The notes: a model not told the origin generated them from the sequence alone. Counted from the first letter of the stretch, positions 26,136 to 35,213 are shown. The stretch: DNA of 64,000 nucleotides from Spirosoma pollinicola (GCF_002831565.1 NZ_CP025096.1:5248609-5312608), one strand, 5' to 3'. Translations and numbers: made by a program.

Positions 26136-27419
26136 CTACGATCTCGGTTGCTGCGTTACGACAACCGGGTTGGCTATGCCGTTCAGGTCATACACAATTT
26201 TGCCTTTGCGAATGGTCATTTCGCATTCCAGCTTTTGTTTGCCCTCGATCTTATGGCCAGTATAATCAAAGAAACCGAAATAACCGGTATCCCGCACCTC
26301 AAATTTGCCCTCATGCAGGTTCAGAATCGCCACATCGGCCACGGAACCAACGGACAAACTGCCCAATTCTGGACGCTTAATGGCTTGTGCCGGACTCCAG
26401 GTGCTGGCTTTAATAACGCTTTGTAAATTCATACCCATTGCCATAAACTTCGACATGACATTGAGCATATCCTTCATGGCGTTGTTCATGCTGCCGGTAT
26501 GAATATCGGTGCTGATCGTGTTGGGGTAAAAGCCGCTCTTGAGAGCCGGGATCGCTTGCGAAAACGCGAAGCTGATGCCGCCATAGCCCACATCAAAAAT
26601 GATCCCTTTCTTCTGGGCTTCCCATACAAACGGCTTCACTTTATTAGTCGTCACATCCAGAATGGGCTCCCGCGTCTTCAACTGGCCAAAGCAATGCGTG
26701 AAGATATCGCCCGGACGAAGCCGCTTCAGAAATAAGTCTTCAATAGACAGGGTTGGGGTGCTGCCGCCGAAGTCGATCATAACGGGAACGTTAGCCAGCT
26801 TTCCGGCTTCCACAGCGCGGTCGGTGGGTGTCCAGTCGTAGCCGTTGAAATGGGCTAACTTTACGCCTACAACCAGTTCGGGGTACTTCTTCGCCATGTC
26901 GGCGGTTTGTTTGGCGTCCATGTCATTGACATTTTGCTCAAACGTTCCACCCCGCATACCGCTCCCGACAATGTTTAGGAGGGCCAGCACACGCGTCTGC
27001 GATCGGTCGATGGTTTGTTCTTTGAATGTTTCAAAATCGCGCCAGCCCGAACAACCCGCATCCACAATGGTCGTTACGCCGTTGCGGAAGGTGAAGCCAT
27101 CGGGCGGGAGTGCGTTGGGACCGTTGCTATAGGTCTGGTCGAGATTTGTGCCAAAAAAGACGTGCGTGTGAATGTCGATGATACCGGGTGTCACGTACAA
27201 TCCTTTGGCATCAACCACCTGAACCGCCCCTTTGGGATCAATAGATTTGGCAACAAGCGCAATTTTGCCATCGGCAATGGCGACGTCCATGATGCCATTG
27301 ATATTGTTTTTCGGGTCGATCACATGCCCGCCTTTGATAACGACGCTGTACGGTTGCGCGACGACAAGTTGACTCAGCGCATAGCAAAGGGAGAAGAGAA
27401 TTAGGAAGGTTTTTTTCAT
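26136..27419 (-). CDS. Exported amidohydrolase/deacetylase (cog3964-like), copy 1
   Basis: A 427-residue amidohydrolase-superfamily enzyme from the ATG at 27419. I chose it because it begins the Sec signal MKKTFLILFSLCYALSQ; an upstream ATG at 27443 lies in a repeat. The metal-binding HxH is H84-H86 in IIDIHTHVFFGT; a candidate bridging Lys lies in VVGVKLAHF and the final metal Asp in STDIHTGSM. It resembles cog3964 proteins, once annotated as dihydroorotases but shown for some members to deacetylate acylated hydroxy or amino acids. It is strongly similar to the copy at 31298-32542. Both lie directly downstream of PLP enzymes, suggesting N-deacylation before ammonia elimination. The substrate is inferred. 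Confidence 0.87.
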   Translation of the reverse strand: MKKTFLILFSLCYALSQLVVAQPYSVVIKGGHVIDPKNNINGIMDVAIADGKIALVAKSIDPKGAVQVVDAKGLYVTPGIIDIHTHVFFGTNLDQTYSNGPNALPPDGFTFRNGVTTIVDAGCSGWRDFETFKEQTIDRSQTRVLALLNIVGSGMRGGTFEQNVNDMDAKQTADMAKKYPELVVGVKLAHFNGYDWTPTDRAVEAGKLANVPVMIDFGGSTPTLSIEDLFLKRLRPGDIFTHCFGQLKTREPILDVTTNKVKPFVWEAQKKGIIFDVGYGGISFAFSQAIPALKSGFYPNTISTDIHTGSMNNAMKDMLNVMSKFMAMGMNLQSVIKASTWSPAQAIKRPELGSLSVGSVADVAILNLHEGKFEVRDTGYFGFFDYTGHKIEGKQKLECEMTIRKGKIVYDLNGIANPVVVTQQPRS

Positions 27420-27430
27420 AGTTGAGGGGA

Positions 27431-27504
27431 GTAGCGCGGACATCTTGTCCGTGTAGCCGCAGGCTTGAATTGTTACGGCTACACGGACAAGATATCCGCG
27501 CTAC
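27431..27504. repeat. GGCTAA-core inverted repeat, CGGACA variant
   Basis: The 29-bp arms (27431-27459 and 27476-27504) begin GTAGCGCGGACATCTTGTCC and match with one mismatch. The central GGCTAA part is shortened to AGGCTTG. It is placed between the PLP enzyme stop (27506) and the amidohydrolase start. Confidence 0.92.
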
Positions 27505-27505
27505 A

Positions 27506-28726
27506 TTACACAGCTGCTTTTGTCAATTCATCTTTTATGCGTTTGGCCACTATTTTTTCCTGGCCGGGCTTCAACATCCAGACGGTTACACCGATGTTGC
27601 TGGGGCCGCTGCCACCGACTTCAATCGAGGGGTCGCCTTTGCGTAGATTTTCCTGTAACTCTTTGCCCGTGATGTGCAGTTTCGCGGGGTCCCACGAGAT
27701 ACGTAAGGTTGGCGTATGGTTACCTAGTGGCGGCACGTGGACTTCGGTCGTTACGCCGTTGACTGTTTTGACCGTGTTTTCGATATGGGCCGTGTTTTCT
27801 TCCCACATCCTCCATACTTTGTCGTGGTCTTCATTGATAAACCGCTCCAGGGCAACATACATCCCCAGAATTTCCTCTTTGTTGACCTTCATACCCCGCC
27901 CTATATTGAACCCACGGGGTGGCATATGCAGACGAGCCGCCGATATGATGTCTTTTTTGCCCATCAGTAACCCGGCACTCTGCGGACCGCGCATGGCTTT
28001 GCCGCCCGAAATGACGACAAAATGAAAGCCCATATCGTTGAATTTCCAGAGGTTTTCGACGGGCGGCACATCGGCGGCAATGTCGATGGACGTTGGAATG
28101 TTGTGTTTCTTCCCCAAGGCTACCCATTCTTCGTGCATGATCTTGCCTTTGTCGGCTTCGATGTGCAGAAAGTGCATCAGGGCGGTTTTCTCGTTGATGG
28201 CCTTCTCCACGTCTTCGGCTGTTTCGACAACCACAATTTTACAGCCTGTGTTGGTTAGAGCATGGTTGTAAACAATGTCGTGGGCTTTCTGGCAGATAAC
28301 CTCGGTTTTCATGCCGGTGCCCTCCAGATGGGGCAGCATCTCTACTTTTTTCTGATCCATTCCGGTCAGAATTCCCGCCAGTCCGAGGGTCATACCGGAG
28401 AAGGCCCCTGAGGTGACAACGGCCGCTTCGGAGTGAACCATCTGCGCGATTTTCACCCCGACTTTGTCCTGAATTTCGTCGAGCAGACAAAATTCTTTCG
28501 CGCCATAATTAATGGCATCCAGTACCTCGTCGTGCATCAACGAGCCGGTCATGTAGGTGAGTGTGCCAGCCGCATTGATGAACGTGCGTATGCCGAACTC
28601 TTTGAACAGGTCGCGTTTGGGCGTGGGTTTGGCTTCGGCCTCAAGCGATAGAGGAAGTCCGCCCACCAATCCGCCTAAAATGGGGACGCTCGAAAGGCGT
28701 TTGATGAGTTTGCGTCTGCTTAACAT
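27506..28726 (-). CDS. Tat-exported SelA/DgaE-like PLP enzyme, copy 1
   Basis: A 406-residue fold-type I PLP enzyme from the ATG at 28726, chosen because it starts the Tat signal MLSRRKLIKRLSSVP (motif SRRKLIK). The Schiff-base lysine should be Lys243 in SGGKAMRGPQSAG, the signature of the selenocysteine-synthase-like family that includes D-glucosaminate-6-phosphate ammonia-lyase. The likely role is elimination of ammonia from a 2-amino sugar acid or beta-hydroxy amino acid, giving a 2-keto product. RidA starts just upstream (28790) and the amidohydrolase follows. Periplasmic placement of a PLP enzyme is unusual; Tat export of the folded, cofactor-loaded protein would explain it. A paralog lies at 32664-33887. 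Confidence 0.87.
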   Translation of the reverse strand: MLSRRKLIKRLSSVPILGGLVGGLPLSLEAEAKPTPKRDLFKEFGIRTFINAAGTLTYMTGSLMHDEVLDAINYGAKEFCLLDEIQDKVGVKIAQMVHSEAAVVTSGAFSGMTLGLAGILTGMDQKKVEMLPHLEGTGMKTEVICQKAHDIVYNHALTNTGCKIVVVETAEDVEKAINEKTALMHFLHIEADKGKIMHEEWVALGKKHNIPTSIDIAADVPPVENLWKFNDMGFHFVVISGGKAMRGPQSAGLLMGKKDIISAARLHMPPRGFNIGRGMKVNKEEILGMYVALERFINEDHDKVWRMWEENTAHIENTVKTVNGVTTEVHVPPLGNHTPTLRISWDPAKLHITGKELQENLRKGDPSIEVGGSGPSNIGVTVWMLKPGQEKIVAKRIKDELTKAAV

Positions 28727-28789
28727 GGGAAGGGAAACGGTTAAGAGTTTTGTTTTTGGAAGCTGTCGCGTGGCGTCCATGCTACAGAA

Positions 28790-29260
28790 TTAGATATACG
28801 CGATGCAATCCATTTCAACTAGTGAATCGCCCGGAACACCGCCATAAACGGCAACTGTTGTACGAACGGGAGGCTTTTTGCCAAAGCGGCCTTTGTAGAC
28901 TTCGTTCATGCCTTTGTAGTCGTTGAGGTCGTGCAGGAATACGCTTACTTTCAGGACTTTCTCCATCGATGAGCCTGCCTTGATGAGTTCTTTCTCAAGC
29001 TCCTTCAGTACCTCATCGGTGTGCACTTTAATGTCGCCCTCTTTGTGATAGCCTTTGCCCGCTACAAACACCAGGTTGCCCATTTTGGTAGAACCTGAGA
29101 ATAATGGAACATCATCCTGCATGACCACGTTGAAGACTTCTTTTTCGGCGGCAGCTTCGGTAACAGGTGCAGCGATGGTCTTGCTGGCAGCACCCAACCC
29201 AACGATACCGGCGGCAGATGCGAAAAGGCGTTTAAGAATAGAACGGCGTTGTGTTTCCAT
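28790..29260 (-). CDS. Tat-exported RidA family protein, copy 1
   Basis: A 156-residue Rid/YjgF protein. The cytoplasmic family is about 125-130 residues; the extra N-terminus METQRRSILKRLFASAAG is a Tat signal (QRRSILK). The conserved arginine that binds the carboxylate is R133 (PPVRTTVAV) and the acidic residue is E149 (LVEMDCIAY), so it should be active. RidA hydrolyses the reactive enamines and imines released by PLP dehydratases and ammonia-lyases, which fits its position 63 bp upstream of the PLP enzyme. It starts 22 bp after the dehydrogenase gene ends. Its paralog is at 34755-35213. Confidence 0.9.
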   Translation of the reverse strand: METQRRSILKRLFASAAGIVGLGAASKTIAAPVTEAAAEKEVFNVVMQDDVPLFSGSTKMGNLVFVAGKGYHKEGDIKVHTDEVLKELEKELIKAGSSMEKVLKVSVFLHDLNDYKGMNEVYKGRFGKKPPVRTTVAVYGGVPGDSLVEMDCIAYI

Positions 29261-29282
29261 GAGAAATTGACCTGGTTAATTG

Positions 29283-31088
29283 TTATCGTTTGCTTTTTAA
29301 AGTAGGCTTACGTTTTGGGGTATTCTCTTTCCGCTCCTGCTGGTTGATCGCCAGCCGGACTTCATTGACCTCGGCCGCGCTGATGCTATCGGCCGTGTTG
29401 CCGAAGTTCTGCCGGATGTGGGTCAATACTTCAGAAAGCTCCTCATCTTTCAGGAAGCTGTGTTGCGGCATGGCGTTGTTATACGATTGTCCTTTGACCT
29501 CAATGGGACCTTCCAGACCTTTTAGTAGCACTGAAATCAGCTTTTTCTTATCGCCCGTTACCCATTCCGAACCGGCTAAAGGTGGAAACCGCTGCGAATC
29601 GCCAAGGCCGTTGCGCTGGTGGCAAGCCGAGCAGTAAACGCCATAAACTTTACCGCCTGCCACAGGTCGGTCTCTGTCCAGATCGTCCGTAATACTATCC
29701 GGGTCGCGGATGTTCGAAAGGGTTTTACGCTTTTCCATCTGGGCCAACTGAGCCGCACCAAAGGTCTGTTTGTTGCCTTTGTAAGTCACACGCCAGATCT
29801 TCCCTTTCTCTGTTTCGGCGAAATACAGCGAGCCATCTGGCCCCATAGCAACACCCATTGGGCGATAGGCTGCATCGCTTACGTTCACGATTGGGTCGAC
29901 CCCAGCAAAGCCATCGGCAAAGACTTCCCAATCGCTGGACAGCGTGCCCTTTTTAGCGGGGACGAAGCCAATAAAATAACCCGCCTGCGGATAGGGAGCC
30001 CGGTTTGTGGAACCATGAAAAGCAATAAATGCCCCGTTTTTATACCGCTCTGGGAAGCCATTCGTGGCGTTGGTGCCCTGATAAAACAGGATGTCGTTGG
30101 GTGCCCAGTGCGCAGGAAAGCCAATTAGCGGCTTTTCATAATCGCCACAACGGCCAACCAGTTTTCCATCGCCCCCATATTCGGGATTGAGGAGTTTTTT
30201 ACCCTGAATCTGATCGTAATAGCAATAGGGCCAGCCGCCATGCATACCGTCTTTCACCTGGAAAAGCTCTTCAGCCGGAAACACGGCACTTTGCCACGGA
30301 CTGTATTTTTCAGCCCATAACATCAGTAAATCATCGCGTCCGTGCTGAAGTGCATATAAACTATTATTGGCCGGGTTCCAGTCCATGCCCACCACGCTCC
30401 GCAGGCCGGTGGCGTAACGATACCCGTCTTTCTGGGTCTGATCGGTTTTGTTGGCATCGAACCGCCAGATGCCGCCATGATCTTCCAGCATCGGGCAGGG
30501 GTCAATACCGGCCATGTTGGGCGTCCGATTTTTGGGCTGACATCCGTTAGAAGCCGCTCCGAAGGCAACGTAAATATGGCCGTCATTGTCGAAGGTAACG
30601 GGTTTGGCAATGTGTTCGTGCAGTCCGTGTTTGTGGTCGTCGGTCAGGATAGTTTCCATTGGACTACTGGGCACCAGCTCACCCGGCTTGAGTTTGTAGC
30701 GAAACACGTTTAGCTCAGAACTGAAATACAGGTAACCGTTGTAGATGCGCATGGCGGTTCCATAAGCTCGCTCCTTACCGATACCGCCGAACGTTTTGAT
30801 GATGTCGGCCCGACCATCGCCATTCGTATCCCGCAACGCGATAACCGATTCGTCTTTGTTTCGCGCGAAGCGGGCTTTCACATAAATGTCGCCGTTTTCA
30901 TTGACAGCCAGGTGCCGGGCGCGACCAGGAAGGCTATCGACAACGACCGTAGCTTCAAAGCCTTCGGGCAGAAAAAGCCCACCGTTGGCTTCGGTCTGAA
31001 TGGGCAGTCCATTTTTTGTCGCCCGCTGCGTAAATCCGACAAAAGCCAGTAGGGCGAGGATAAGGCCTTTGATGTAAAATTTTGTCAT
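29283..31088 (-). CDS. Sorbosone/glucose dehydrogenase-type beta-propeller with cytochrome c domain
   Basis: A 601-residue exported protein with an N-terminal signal (IKGLILALLAFVGFTQ). Residues about 35-450 form a soluble PQQ-dependent-sugar-dehydrogenase/sorbosone-dehydrogenase-like propeller (DTNGDGRADIIKTFGG, GLRSVVGMDWNPA, GPDGSLYFAETEKGKIWRV). A C-terminal cytochrome c domain binds heme at C486-SA-C489-H490. It would oxidise a sugar or aldose in the periplasm and pass electrons to heme. It sits between the two amidohydrolase/PLP/RidA modules, cotranscribed with the downstream RidA. PQQ use is a family property and is not visible in sequence. Confidence 0.87.
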   Translation of the reverse strand: MTKFYIKGLILALLAFVGFTQRATKNGLPIQTEANGGLFLPEGFEATVVVDSLPGRARHLAVNENGDIYVKARFARNKDESVIALRDTNGDGRADIIKTFGGIGKERAYGTAMRIYNGYLYFSSELNVFRYKLKPGELVPSSPMETILTDDHKHGLHEHIAKPVTFDNDGHIYVAFGAASNGCQPKNRTPNMAGIDPCPMLEDHGGIWRFDANKTDQTQKDGYRYATGLRSVVGMDWNPANNSLYALQHGRDDLLMLWAEKYSPWQSAVFPAEELFQVKDGMHGGWPYCYYDQIQGKKLLNPEYGGDGKLVGRCGDYEKPLIGFPAHWAPNDILFYQGTNATNGFPERYKNGAFIAFHGSTNRAPYPQAGYFIGFVPAKKGTLSSDWEVFADGFAGVDPIVNVSDAAYRPMGVAMGPDGSLYFAETEKGKIWRVTYKGNKQTFGAAQLAQMEKRKTLSNIRDPDSITDDLDRDRPVAGGKVYGVYCSACHQRNGLGDSQRFPPLAGSEWVTGDKKKLISVLLKGLEGPIEVKGQSYNNAMPQHSFLKDEELSEVLTHIRQNFGNTADSISAAEVNEVRLAINQQERKENTPKRKPTLKSKR

Positions 31089-31134
31089 TGGAGTTGAGAG
31101 TAAAAAAAGGGTTAAAAATTACCACCCCCGGTTT

Positions 31135-31278
31135 ACCACCCCCAACCCCCTCCTAAAACAGGAGGGGGCTATGCCAAAGGGGATTCCACTCTCGGTTCCA
31201 CTTATAATAGGAGGGAACTAGAACAAGAATACCCCGTTACAAAGCCCCCTCCTGTTTTAGGAGGGGGTTGGGGGTGGT
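31135..31278. repeat. CCCCTCCT family inverted repeat
   Basis: Perfect 36-bp arms (31135-31170 and 31243-31278), each containing the palindrome CCCCTCCTAAAACAGGAGGGG. The roughly 72-bp centre (CTCGGTTCCACTTATAA...) is conserved in the copy at 45667-45802. It lies between the amidohydrolase (copy 2) and the dehydrogenase gene. Confidence 0.96.
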
Positions 31279-31297
31279 CCGACCGGGGACGGTAAAC

Positions 31298-32542
31298 TCA
31301 CTTCGAATCAGCTATGCCAATCCCATTCAAATCATACACGACTTTGCCACCTTTGATGGTCATTTCGCATTCGAATTTCTGCTTGCCCATCATTTTATAG
31401 CCTGTTTTGTCATAAAAGCCGAATGTTCCCTGCCGCATTGAGAAAATAGCTACGTCGGCAATGGCGCCCACTGACAAGTGCCCCAGGTTTTCGCGGTGAA
31501 TTACCTGTGCCGGAGTCCAGGTGCTGGCTTTAATGACACTTGGAATATCTTCGCCCATCGCCACGAATTTGGACATGATGCTGAGCATATCTTTCATAGA
31601 GCCGTTCATGCTGCCGGTGTGCAGATCGGTGCTGATTGTTGTTGGATAAAACTTGGCTTTGATGGCTGGAATCGCCTGTGAGTAGTTGAAGCTGGCCCCT
31701 CCATACCCCACGTCGAATACGATTCCTTTTTTGCGGGCTGCCCAGGCAAATGGCTTCACCGTTTTGGTCGCTTCGTCTACAATTGTCTCCCGGACATTGC
31801 CTTCCAGCAGGGTATAGGCATGGGTGAAAATATCGCCCGGACGGAGGTGCTTCATGAATAGCTCTTCGAGCGATAGGGGTGGGTTGTTACCGCCAAAGTC
31901 AATGATAACGGGCATATCGGCCAGTTTTCCGGCGGCTACTGCATGATCGACGGGTGCCCAGCTTGGTCCCTGAAAGTGGGCAACTTTAAAGCCGACCACG
32001 TCATTTTTGTTTTCGAGCGCGACCTTAGCGGCCATCTTGGGGTCCATGTCGGTGGTGTCCTGCTCGAAAACGCCCCCGCGCATACCTTCGCCAACGATGT
32101 TCATGAACGACAGAACGCGTGTCTTCGATGTAAAAATGATGTTCTTCTTGAACGTTTCGAAGGACTTCCACCCAGCACCACCCGCATCGACAATGGTGGT
32201 TACGCCTACGCGAAAGGTGAACCCGTCCGGCGATACCGCCACAAGTCCATTGCTGAGATAGTGGTCAGGTTCGGTGCCATAAAACACGTGCCCGTGAATG
32301 TCGATCAGGCCGGGTGTTACATACATACCCTTGGCATCGACAACCTGTTTGGCCTGTTTTGCATCAATCGACTTCGCTACCTGCGTCACCTTTCCATCGG
32401 TGATAGCCACGTCCATAATGGCGTCGATGTTGTTTTTCGGGTCAATCAAATGCCCGCCTTTTATGACGATGCTGTATGGCTGCGCCAGGGCGGAAAGGCT
32501 GAGGAAGGAGAGTAGGAATAGAAAAAGGTATCTGTTCTTCAT
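31298..32542 (-). CDS. Exported amidohydrolase/deacetylase (cog3964-like), copy 2
   Basis: A 414-residue amidohydrolase-superfamily enzyme with a Sec signal MKNRYLFLFLLSFLSLSALAQ. The HxH is H83-H85 in LIDIHGHVFYGT. FKVAHFQGP holds the likely bridging lysine and STDLHTGSM the metal-binding aspartate. Long identical or near-identical blocks, such as VIKGGH(V/L)IDPKNNI and DVGYGG, make it a paralog of the protein at 26136-27419. Part of the active-site edge differs (IDIHGHV here, IDIHTHV there), so the two could prefer different substrates. It follows the second PLP enzyme across a 121-bp spacer that holds an inverted repeat. Confidence 0.87.
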   Translation of the reverse strand: MKNRYLFLFLLSFLSLSALAQPYSIVIKGGHLIDPKNNIDAIMDVAITDGKVTQVAKSIDAKQAKQVVDAKGMYVTPGLIDIHGHVFYGTEPDHYLSNGLVAVSPDGFTFRVGVTTIVDAGGAGWKSFETFKKNIIFTSKTRVLSFMNIVGEGMRGGVFEQDTTDMDPKMAAKVALENKNDVVGFKVAHFQGPSWAPVDHAVAAGKLADMPVIIDFGGNNPPLSLEELFMKHLRPGDIFTHAYTLLEGNVRETIVDEATKTVKPFAWAARKKGIVFDVGYGGASFNYSQAIPAIKAKFYPTTISTDLHTGSMNGSMKDMLSIMSKFVAMGEDIPSVIKASTWTPAQVIHRENLGHLSVGAIADVAIFSMRQGTFGFYDKTGYKMMGKQKFECEMTIKGGKVVYDLNGIGIADSK

Positions 32543-32566
32543 GGGTAAAGGGTATCTGGTATGTAG

Positions 32567-32663
32567 CGAGTAGCGCGGACATCCTGTCCGCGTAGCCGTA
32601 GGCTAAAATACGGCTTGAGATGGTTAGCCTACGGCTACGCGGACAAGATGTCCGCGCTACTCG
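32567..32663. repeat. GGCTAA-core inverted repeat, CGGACA variant
   Basis: 40-bp arms (32567-32606 and 32624-32663), 39 of 40 identical, beginning CGAGTAGCGCGGACATC and ending TAGCCGTAGGCTAA. It stops at the stop codon of the PLP enzyme (32664). It is nearly identical to the element at 25004-25086. Confidence 0.96.
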
Positions 32664-33887
32664 TTACACGGCTGCTTTCGTAAATTCTTCTTTCAGCCTT
32701 GCCGCTACGATCTTATCTTGGCCGGGCTTCAGCATCCATGTCGTCATACTGATGCCAGTTGGTTCGCCGACGACTTCGATGGATGGGTTTCCATTACGTA
32801 GATTTTCCTGTAATGTTTTGGTAGTCAGGTTGATCTTGCCCGTATCCCAGGTGACGCGCATCGTCGGTGTGTGATTGCCTAAGGGTGGCGCATAGGTTTC
32901 GACGGTGATACCGTTGATACCTTTCACCGCCCCCGAAATGGTGGCTACCCGGTCTTCCAGTATTTTCCACTCTTTCTGATGATCGGTGGCGATGAATTTG
33001 TCGAGGGCGACGTACATCCCCAAGATTTCTTCTTTGTTGACTTTCATGCCCCGGCCAATGGTCGACCCGCGTGGCGGCATACTGAGCCGGGCGGCTGCGA
33101 TGTACTGCTTTTTGCCCATCAACAAGCCAGCACTTTGTGGACCGCGCATGGCTTTACCACCCGATACGCAGACCAGATCGAACCCCATGTCATTGAATTT
33201 CCAGAGATTTTCAACGGGAGGCACATCGGCGGCAATGTCGATCATGGTAGGGATATTGTGCTTCTTGCCCAGATTTACCCATTCCTGATGCTGAATTTTA
33301 CCCTTATCGGACTGGATGTTCAGGAACCAGAGCAAGGCAGTTTTGTCGTTTATCGCTTTCTCGGCTTCTTCCAGCGTTTCTACCTGAATGATTTTACAAC
33401 CCGTATTAGTCAGGGCGTGCGAATAGCCAATGTTGTGCGCTTTTTGGGCAATCACTTCCGATTTCATATCGGTGCCTTCGAGGTGCGGGAGTAGTTCCAC
33501 TTTTTTCTGATCCATGCCCGTAAGCACGCCCGCCAGCCCCAGCGTCATGGCCGAGAAACAGCCCGCCGTAACCACCGCCGATTCGGCATGAGTCAGGGCG
33601 GCAATTTTTTCGCCCACTTTGGTCTGCACATCATCGAGCATGACGAACTCTTTCGACGATGCATTGATCGTTTCAACAACGTCATCTTCCATGAGCGAAC
33701 CCGTCATGGCGGTGTAAGTGCCAGCTGCGTTGATGAACGTGCGGAGACCTAATTCTTTCAGTACATTCCGTGAAGCAGCTTTGGCCGGAGCCGCCAAAAC
33801 CGATTGCAAAGGAACTGCACTACCAAAAAGACCGCCGAGTAACGGCATCGCCGATAGGTGTTTAATGAGGGTTCTTCTATTGATCAT
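32664..33887 (-). CDS. Tat-exported SelA/DgaE-like PLP enzyme, copy 2
   Basis: A 407-residue fold-type I PLP enzyme from the ATG at 33887, which gives the Tat signal MINRRTLIKHLSAMPLLGG. A further in-frame ATG at 33920 would overlap the upstream gene by 4 bp and add a non-signal leader. The Schiff-base lysine is Lys245 in SGGKAMRGPQSAGLLMGKK, identical to the block in copy 1. The same reaction class is expected: deamination of an amino sugar acid or similar compound in the periplasm. It follows the CBM9-like gene by 29 bp, and together with RidA (34755) and the amidohydrolase (31298) forms the second module. Confidence 0.87.
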   Translation of the reverse strand: MINRRTLIKHLSAMPLLGGLFGSAVPLQSVLAAPAKAASRNVLKELGLRTFINAAGTYTAMTGSLMEDDVVETINASSKEFVMLDDVQTKVGEKIAALTHAESAVVTAGCFSAMTLGLAGVLTGMDQKKVELLPHLEGTDMKSEVIAQKAHNIGYSHALTNTGCKIIQVETLEEAEKAINDKTALLWFLNIQSDKGKIQHQEWVNLGKKHNIPTMIDIAADVPPVENLWKFNDMGFDLVCVSGGKAMRGPQSAGLLMGKKQYIAAARLSMPPRGSTIGRGMKVNKEEILGMYVALDKFIATDHQKEWKILEDRVATISGAVKGINGITVETYAPPLGNHTPTMRVTWDTGKINLTTKTLQENLRNGNPSIEVVGEPTGISMTTWMLKPGQDKIVAARLKEEFTKAAV

Positions 33888-33916
33888 GATGAAATAGATG
33901 TTAAAAATTTTAATGT

Positions 33917-34636
33917 TCACTCAAAAACGAGCGTTCCGAACTTTTTGAATTCGTGGAAACTGCCACTTGTCTTTTGCCAAGACCAGGTTTGGTATCCCTC
34001 GTCATAATCAATGCGGTAGAGATTGCCTCGCCAGGTTGTTCCGGACGTTGGTGCCGCCGAAACGATAGGGTTTAACAAACTATACGGGATAAAAAACTCA
34101 GCCATCCAGCCCTTTATCGTCGCCTTGCTTACCTTATCTCCACCCTGAATACTGGTCGCGTGCTGCACCTTCGATTTGCCGGTGTAATTCCAAGGTTTCC
34201 AGCCCATGAATTTCCCATTCAGATTCGGCACCAGAATAGGTAGTTCGTAATTCAAGGGTGAAACTTCGTACTCAAAATAAATGGGAACTGACTCATCGGG
34301 CCAGAGGAAAACTTCCACCACGTCTTCAGTATACAACGCCCCAAAATCTTCCTGAATAGTTGCCGTCAATTTTTCATCTTCACACTGAAACAGGAAGTAA
34401 ATGCCCGTGCCTGAATATAGCGTTTTTGTCTTCGTTGCTAAGGTTCGCCCCGCCGATTCCTGAACGGTTATGGGCACCCAATCTGTCTTCGCCCACGCGC
34501 TGTTATCGCCAGTTCCGTTCACCTGAAAATCGTCGGTCTTTCGGATACGCAAGTGCGTTTGATCGCTGGTTTGGGCATTGATAGACATGTGGCTGAATCC
34601 GAGTAAAGTAGCTAAAGTGAGCGTGGTGAATTTCAT
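33917..34636 (-). CDS. Carbohydrate-binding family 9-like exported protein
   Basis: A 239-residue protein with a signal peptide (KFTTLTLATLLGFSHMSINAQ) and one CBM9-like beta-sandwich (WAKTDWVPITVQESAGR, TGIYFLFQCEDEKLTATI, DVVEVFLWPDE). Family 9 modules bind the reducing ends of sugars; stand-alone Bacteroidota forms are common beside SusCD loci, though their function is rarely tested. It is inserted between RidA and the PLP enzyme in the second module, with no counterpart in the first, so it may help hold an oligosaccharide substrate. The C-terminus (SWQKTSGSFHEFKKFGTLVF) is typical of the family. Confidence 0.82.
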   Translation of the reverse strand: MKFTTLTLATLLGFSHMSINAQTSDQTHLRIRKTDDFQVNGTGDNSAWAKTDWVPITVQESAGRTLATKTKTLYSGTGIYFLFQCEDEKLTATIQEDFGALYTEDVVEVFLWPDESVPIYFEYEVSPLNYELPILVPNLNGKFMGWKPWNYTGKSKVQHATSIQGGDKVSKATIKGWMAEFFIPYSLLNPIVSAAPTSGTTWRGNLYRIDYDEGYQTWSWQKTSGSFHEFKKFGTLVFE

Positions 34637-34650
34637 TGATTGTATGTTTT

Positions 34651-34746
34651 GTACCGAACAGCTTCCAGCTGTTTGAGCCGAAGGCTAACAATGTCGCTAC
34701 CTTATTAGCCGCTTCGCGACTCAAACAGCTGGAAGCTGTTTGGTAC
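34651..34746. repeat. GGCTAA-core inverted repeat, AACAGC variant
   Basis: Arms 34651-34688 and 34705-34746, GTACC(G/A)AACAGCTTCCAGC..., match with about two mismatches plus inner differences. The palindrome AACAGCTTCCAGCTGTT is present in each arm; inner edges are GAAGGCTAA and TTAGCCGCTTCGCG. It is a close relative of 11702-11803. It lies between RidA copy 2 and the CBM9-like gene. Confidence 0.93.
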
Positions 34747-34754
34747 GGAACTCA

Positions 34755-35213
34755 CTATACATACGCGACACAGTCAATTTCGACCCATGAGTTGCCCGGC
34801 ACGCCAGCATGGACGGCTACCGTTGTGCGCACAGGCGGGTTTTTGCCAAACCGGCCTTTATAAACCTCATTCATCGCTTTGTAATCCTTGAGGTCGTGCA
34901 ACAGCACATTCACTTTCAAAACCTTTTCCATCGACGAACCCGCTTTGATCAGTTCCTTCTCAATCTCCTTAAGCACATGGTCGGTGTGCGAACGGATGTC
35001 CCCTTCGAAGTGAGCCCCCGCCCCCGACACAAATACCAGATTACCCAACTTGGTCGAGCCTGAATACAGCGGGATGTCATCCTGCGCTACAACTCCCGTT
35101 ACTTCCTTTTCGAGCGTTGGCTCAGCCAGAGCTCGGGTAGATGTACCAAGTCCGGCAACACCGGCGATGGAAGTAAAAAGGCGTTTTAAGAGGAATCGGC
35201 GTTGTGTTTTCAT
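34755..35213 (-). CDS. Tat-exported RidA family protein, copy 2
   Basis: A 152-residue Rid/YjgF protein with Tat signal MKTQRRFLLKRLFTSIAG (QRRFLLK). The key arginine is R129 (PPVRTTVAV) and the acid is E145 (WVEIDCVAY). It shares most residues with the copy at 28790-29260, including SGSTK(M/L)GNLVFV and AGSSMEKVLKV. It is the first enzyme gene after the susCD pair on this strand, so induction of the transporter should also induce the module. Confidence 0.9.
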   Translation of the reverse strand: MKTQRRFLLKRLFTSIAGVAGLGTSTRALAEPTLEKEVTGVVAQDDIPLYSGSTKLGNLVFVSGAGAHFEGDIRSHTDHVLKEIEKELIKAGSSMEKVLKVNVLLHDLKDYKAMNEVYKGRFGKNPPVRTTVAVHAGVPGNSWVEIDCVAYV

